From: Rhodobiaceae bacterium UBA7378
GTDB lineage: Bacteria; Pseudomonadota; Alphaproteobacteria; RS24
Direction of reading: 5' to 3'
Length of the DNA stretch: 9,138 bases
Assembly: GCA_002469805.1 (NCBI GenBank)
Contig: DKNW01000093.1
Span: 13,319 to 22,456, forward strand
The stretch's first letter is position 1, and each line of letters opens with the position of its first letter. Shown here in pieces: positions 5,838 through 9,138 of this stretch. The translations under genes and the position numbers were made by a program. The notes under the pieces are model-generated. The model was given only the letters and a program-made list of their open reading frames with translations, had not been told where the DNA came from and made no database searches.

Positions 5838-6701
5838 TTGGTAGAGCTGGCGGCGTCAGATGTGTTGACCAAAGAGGTGTTGCAATGGCAAGGCCTGCAC
5901 CTATTTCATTTTATCGGATCGTCGTGTTCGCAGAAGTTGCGGATTTATGCCGGTCTCAAGAATATCGATCTAACCCTGCATCACATTAACCTCGTCAAAC
6001 GCGAAAACCAAACAGATTGGTATATGGGCATTAACCCACGCGGGCTGGTGCCAACCCTCATTGATGACGGCAAAGTTATCATTGAGAGCAATGACATCAT
6101 CACCTATTTGGAAAAGAAGTTCCCGGCGCCGGAACTCATACCGCCTGATCGTGCGGATGAGGTGGGTGATCTGCTGCATTTTGAAGACCAGCTGCACCTT
6201 GATTTGCGCGCTATTACCGCGCGGTTTTTTGTACCAACTGGCATGCTGCAGCGCAGTGACGAACAATTACAGCAATATGAAAATGCCGGTTCCGGTCAAG
6301 TGAACGGCAAGCCGGATGCGCACAAAGCGGCAGAGCTGGCTTTCTGGCAGGAGATGAAAAATCATAATGGGATACCGGATTTGCGCGCGCAAGCCGCGGT
6401 GTCCGCGTTCCGCGATGCGCTAAACGCCCACGAAGAAAACTTGCGCGGTCAACGTTATTTGTTGGGCGATACGCTAAGTGTGCTGGATATCGCTTGGTAT
6501 ATTTACGCCAATCGGCTGGTCAGCGTGGGGTACCCGCTGACGGGTTTGCACCCGCGTGTCGGCGCGTGGTTCAACGGCTTGCGCCAACAAAAGCTGTTTC
6601 GCGACGAGGTAAAGCCACCTTTGCCGGTCAAGGTTATTTCCGCGGTAACCCGTTTGGCCCATCGCGCGCGCCGGTCGCACATCGAAACTTTCATTTCCTA
6701 A
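5838..6701 (+). CDS. Glutathione S-transferase family protein with zeta-like SSC motif (287 aa)
   Basis: The N-terminal thioredoxin-fold domain spans about residues 20-97: LHLFHFIGSSCSQKLRIYAG (20-39) carries S28-S29-C30, the catalytic-loop motif of zeta-class GSTs. V71-P72 is the cis-proline and E83-S84 (IIESNDIITYLEKKFP) the gamma-glutamyl contact. The helical C-terminal domain includes RYLLGDTLSVLDIAWYIYANRL (206-227), with the N-capping S/D. The start is TTG, set by a strong ribosome site; about 20 residues precede the fold. It is predicted to act in the cytoplasm with glutathione, as an isomerase, lyase or transferase. It is the first gene of the plus-strand operon, 25 nt before cytochrome b561, and divergent from tetR across the palindromic operator. 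Its active-site loop resembles that of the other GST here, but the two differ strongly elsewhere, so they are not a recent duplication. Confidence 0.85.
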   Translation: MVELAASDVLTKEVLQWQGLHLFHFIGSSCSQKLRIYAGLKNIDLTLHHINLVKRENQTDWYMGINPRGLVPTLIDDGKVIIESNDIITYLEKKFPAPELIPPDRADEVGDLLHFEDQLHLDLRAITARFFVPTGMLQRSDEQLQQYENAGSGQVNGKPDAHKAAELAFWQEMKNHNGIPDLRAQAAVSAFRDALNAHEENLRGQRYLLGDTLSVLDIAWYIYANRLVSVGYPLTGLHPRVGAWFNGLRQQKLFRDEVKPPLPVKVISAVTRLAHRARRSHIETFIS

Positions 6702-6726
6702 ATCGACATAAAAAGAGAGGGGTCCC

Positions 6727-7296
6727 ATGCAAAAAGATTATGCCGTTACGCAAAAACTCATTCACTGGCTGATGGGCATTTTCATTATGCTCGATTTGTT
6801 CATCGCCCAGAAATTTGGCAATTTCATGGGCGACCCCGACGGGTTTATTGCCTATTACAATGAGACGCGTTTTGCCTCGCGAGTTGACCACGCGACCATG
6901 GGTTACATTCTGACAACACTGTTTGTGCTGCGGATTTACTTCCGCCGTCGCCATGGGGGTGCTGAACTGCCCGCCGAGATGCCAGGCTGGCAGGTTACCG
7001 CAGCTAATTTGGGGCATTGGGGGCTTTACGGCCTGATGGCAGCGCTGTTTGCAACAGGCATTATTACCGCCAGTGCTGCCAGCCAGCCTATTGTTATTTT
7101 CGGCGCATTTGATGTGGCTTTCGGTACGTCTGATGAAGCTTTTTTCCAGTCAGTGCGGCAACTGCATGAGCTGTGTACCAATTTGATTATTGCCCTGATT
7201 GTGGTGCACGTCGCCGCGGCGCTGTATCACCAGTTTATTGCGAAAGACAGGACTACGCGGCGCATGCTCGTGTTTTGGAAGCGCACGCAAGCGTGA
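6727..7296 (+). CDS. Cytochrome b561 family membrane protein
   Basis: A 189-aa four-helix membrane protein of the bacterial YodB/CybB type, which binds two b haems and passes electrons from quinol across or along the inner membrane. Membrane segments are about 10-28, 55-72, 95-118 and 148-170. Probable haem ligands are H13 (KLIHWLM), H55 (VDHATMGYI), H147 (QLHELCTNL) and H161 (VVHVAAALYHQF), with the family ending FIAKDRTTRRM (170-180). GAGAGGGG precedes the ATG by 4 nt. It follows the GST by 25 nt, and its TGA overlaps the GTG of the sulfatase by 4 nt, so translation of the sulfatase is probably coupled to it. Its partner is unknown. It could reoxidise a quinol pool or feed electrons to a periplasmic redox step (inference). 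Confidence 0.87.
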   Translation: MQKDYAVTQKLIHWLMGIFIMLDLFIAQKFGNFMGDPDGFIAYYNETRFASRVDHATMGYILTTLFVLRIYFRRRHGGAELPAEMPGWQVTAANLGHWGLYGLMAALFATGIITASAASQPIVIFGAFDVAFGTSDEAFFQSVRQLHELCTNLIIALIVVHVAAALYHQFIAKDRTTRRMLVFWKRTQA

Positions 7297-8816
7297 GCAC
7301 GTATAACCCTGCAAACCCATCAAGTAATATCACTCTCGGGCGCTTAGCCTGGCGCACCGCACTGTTCGCTTTAATGCTTAGTGTTGTGGGTGGGACGCCT
7401 GCGGCACACGCCGCCGCAAAAGACGCCCCCAATATCATCATCATCATGGCTGATGATCTGGGCTGGAATGATGTTGGCTATCACGGAAGCGACATTGCAA
7501 CCCCCCATCTCGACCGGCTCGCCGCCGAAGGTGCGCAGCTGACGCGATTTTATGTGAATTCGGTATGTAGCCCGACGCGGGCTTCGCTCCTCACCGGCCT
7601 GTCATCTGTGCGGCTGGGGATTACATCTCCTATGCCGAAAATTACGCCAACTGGTTTGCCATTGGTGCTAGATACTTTGCCGGAATATTTGCGACAACTG
7701 AATTATCAGACCCATCTGGTCGGCAAATGGCATTTGGGCGTCAAAAGGCCCTATCAACCAAACCAGCGCGGTTTTGACAGTTTTTACGGCAATTTAAGTG
7801 GCGCTGTCGGCTATTATGACCACGTGCATGGCGGTCATTATGATTGGCAACGCGATGGTAAAACCGTGCGCGAAACCGGCTATGCCACCCATTTGCAGGC
7901 TGATGAGGCTGTGCGGATTTTGCGTGCGCATGATGCGGAACAACCGCTATTTATGTTTTTATCTTTGGCCGCACCGCATTTGCCAAATGAAGCACCGCAG
8001 GCTGCGATCGATGCCTACGCGCATATTGAGGACGAACGTCGCCGCATTCACGCTGCTATGGTAAGCGAGATGGACACGGCAATAGGGCGCGTGCTGCGCG
8101 AACTGGACGCGCAGGGCATCACCGAAAATACACTTGTTTGGTTTATGAGCGATAATGGTGGCCTGACGGATTATCGTAGCATGCCGGCGCCTTTCTATCG
8201 CATTGTGGATACGGCGAAATGGATTTTCGGCGACAACATTCCAATCCGTTTCATCGAGTTTATGCGCACAAACACTGAAGATGGCGGGTCGGACAACACA
8301 CCTTTAAAGGGCGCGAAAGGTGCCATCACCGAAGGTGGCATTCGAGTGCCAGCCATTATTAGCTGGCCCGGCTCAGTTCAATCGGGCAAGTTTGAGACGC
8401 GGTTTTCTATCGTCGATGTGCTGCCAACCTTGCTGGACATTGCTGGCGACAAAACCCTTGGGAGCCAGCCGGTTGATGGGCAAAGCTATTGGCCTGCTCT
8501 GTCCGGTGCAGCTGATATGCCCCATGCGCCGTTCATTACTGAAGCGTTTAATGGTACTATCGCGTTGTTTCACGAAGACTGGAAGATGATAATAACCGCC
8601 AACGGAGATACGGCCTTGTACAATATCCAGGCCGATCCGACTGAGAGCGTGAACCTCGCAGCGATGCATGGCGATGTCATTGCACTAATGCGTGCGCGAC
8701 TAATGGCTCTGCCAAAAGGAAAAAATCTGGCAGTCCCGCTATGGAAAGTCGCGATTGACCCAGATGAATTTGGCGGCGAAGAACGCGAACCACCCTTGGC
8801 CGAGTTGTATGACTAA
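7293..8816 (+). CDS. Exported type I sulfatase (formylglycine-dependent)
   Basis: The product (507 aa) hydrolyses a sulfate ester outside the cytoplasm. The GTG start overlaps the b561 stop (GTGA). A Sec-type signal is visible: basic LGRLAWR (15-21), hydrophobic TALFALMLSVV, and likely cleavage after AHA (38-40). Sulfatase core: metal ligands D54-D55 in IIIIMADDLGWNDVGY, the modification motif C92-S-P-T-R96 (cysteine converted to formylglycine), K145/H147 in VGKWHLG, H229 in AAPHLP, D287-N288 in MSDNGG, and LKGAKGAITEGGIRVP (338-353). The layout resembles the arylsulfatase B-like group, but the substrate cannot be assigned. About 47 residues separate DNGG from LKG, longer than in short ARSB-like members. 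An FGE-like gene begins 8 nt before its stop, supporting a Cys-type enzyme with its own maturase. An upstream ATG at 7173 lies inside the b561 gene and would put 40 residues before a normal signal peptide, so it is rejected. Confidence 0.92.
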   Translation: MSTYNPANPSSNITLGRLAWRTALFALMLSVVGGTPAAHAAAKDAPNIIIIMADDLGWNDVGYHGSDIATPHLDRLAAEGAQLTRFYVNSVCSPTRASLLTGLSSVRLGITSPMPKITPTGLPLVLDTLPEYLRQLNYQTHLVGKWHLGVKRPYQPNQRGFDSFYGNLSGAVGYYDHVHGGHYDWQRDGKTVRETGYATHLQADEAVRILRAHDAEQPLFMFLSLAAPHLPNEAPQAAIDAYAHIEDERRRIHAAMVSEMDTAIGRVLRELDAQGITENTLVWFMSDNGGLTDYRSMPAPFYRIVDTAKWIFGDNIPIRFIEFMRTNTEDGGSDNTPLKGAKGAITEGGIRVPAIISWPGSVQSGKFETRFSIVDVLPTLLDIAGDKTLGSQPVDGQSYWPALSGAADMPHAPFITEAFNGTIALFHEDWKMIITANGDTALYNIQADPTESVNLAAMHGDVIALMRARLMALPKGKNLAVPLWKVAIDPDEFGGEEREPPLAELYD

Positions 8817-9138
8817 ATCTAAGCCCACCATAATCTTTCTGGTCGGAGGCTTGCTCGCCGCGCTTGGTCTGTTCGGCTATGTCCGTCAGGGCGACGAGAC
8901 TATTACCGTCGCCCAAGATTGTGCAGCGTCGCAGGCCCCGACCCGGGCTTTGCCAGGCGGCAGTTTTACGATGGGCGCACATCCGGTTTACAGCGAGGAA
9001 GGGCCGCCGCGCGTGGTTGAGGTGGAGGCGTTTGACATCGACGCAACGGAAGTGACCAATGCACAATTTGCGGGCTTTGTGGCCGCGACCGGCTATGTGA
9101 CCGACGCGGAAAAACCCCAGCTTGGCTTTAATGTTGCG
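8809..9138 (+). CDS. Formylglycine-generating enzyme family protein, 3' truncated by the window
   Basis: Only the first 110 codons are present; the frame is open to the last base. MTKSKP is followed by a hydrophobic stretch TIIFLVGGLLAALGLFGYV (7-25), an uncleaved anchor or signal, then a short linker and the start of an FGE-sulfatase domain: LPGGSFTMG (48-56), EEGPPRVVEVEAFDIDATEV (63-82), TNAQFAGFVAATGYVTDAEK (83-102). These match the beginning of SUMF1-type enzymes, which oxidise the CxPxR cysteine of sulfatases to formylglycine using O2 and copper. The catalytic cysteines lie beyond the window, so activity is unproven; related EgtB- or PvdO-like proteins share the fold. The ATG overlaps the sulfatase stop by 8 nt, pointing to a dedicated maturase. 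The N-terminal anchor suggests membrane or periplasmic placement. Confidence 0.88.
   Translation, partial: MTKSKPTIIFLVGGLLAALGLFGYVRQGDETITVAQDCAASQAPTRALPGGSFTMGAHPVYSEEGPPRVVEVEAFDIDATEVTNAQFAGFVAATGYVTDAEKPQLGFNVA

Noticed and set aside
7173..7292. Upstream ATG that would extend the sulfatase by 40 residues
   Set aside because: It lies wholly inside the cytochrome b561 gene in another frame, and the extension would bury a normal signal peptide. The GTG at 7293 gives a standard 4-nt overlap.

Overview
The window reads like a catabolic (accessory) locus from a Gram-negative proteobacterium, most likely an alphaproteobacterium. That placement is an inference from the gene families (aromatic monooxygenase, zeta-like GSTs, YodB-type cytochrome b561, exported sulfatase). 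Nothing in the window, such as an rRNA gene or a phylogenetic marker, fixes the taxon. Nine protein genes fill almost all of the sequence. I see no tRNA, rRNA, CRISPR array, insertion sequence or integrase.

Layout: the left two thirds lie on the minus strand and form two transcription units. The upstream unit is a TetR-family regulator (5025-5663) followed by an MhpA-like FAD aromatic-ring hydroxylase (3387-4985). After a 93-nt gap comes a tight four-gene unit: FAH-fold hydrolase (2415-3293), glutathione S-transferase (1523-2401), carboxymuconolactone decarboxylase-like protein (1125-1508) and a type I extradiol ring-cleavage dioxygenase with a complete active site (37-1128). The right third is divergent, on the plus strand: a second GST (5838-6701), cytochrome b561 (6727-7296), an exported formylglycine-type sulfatase (7293-8816) and the first 110 codons of a formylglycine-generating-enzyme-like protein (8809 to the window end). 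The last three overlap one another by 4 and 8 nt.

Control: a perfect 37-bp palindrome (17-bp arms, 3-bp spacer) lies in the divergent gap between the tetR gene and the second GST. A degenerate copy with the same core, TTGACA-N3-TGTCAA, lies in front of the FAH-led operon. The simplest reading is that one TetR repressor controls all three transcription units: its own unit, the ring-cleavage operon and the sulfatase operon.

Working hypothesis: this is a co-regulated system for a sulfated aromatic compound. The exported sulfatase, activated by its own FGE-like maturase, would remove sulfate outside the cytoplasm. The freed phenol would be hydroxylated by the FAD enzyme, cleaved by the extradiol dioxygenase, and processed by the isomerase/hydrolase/decarboxylase-type enzymes. 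The substrate, and the roles of the cytochrome b561 and the two GSTs, cannot be read from sequence.
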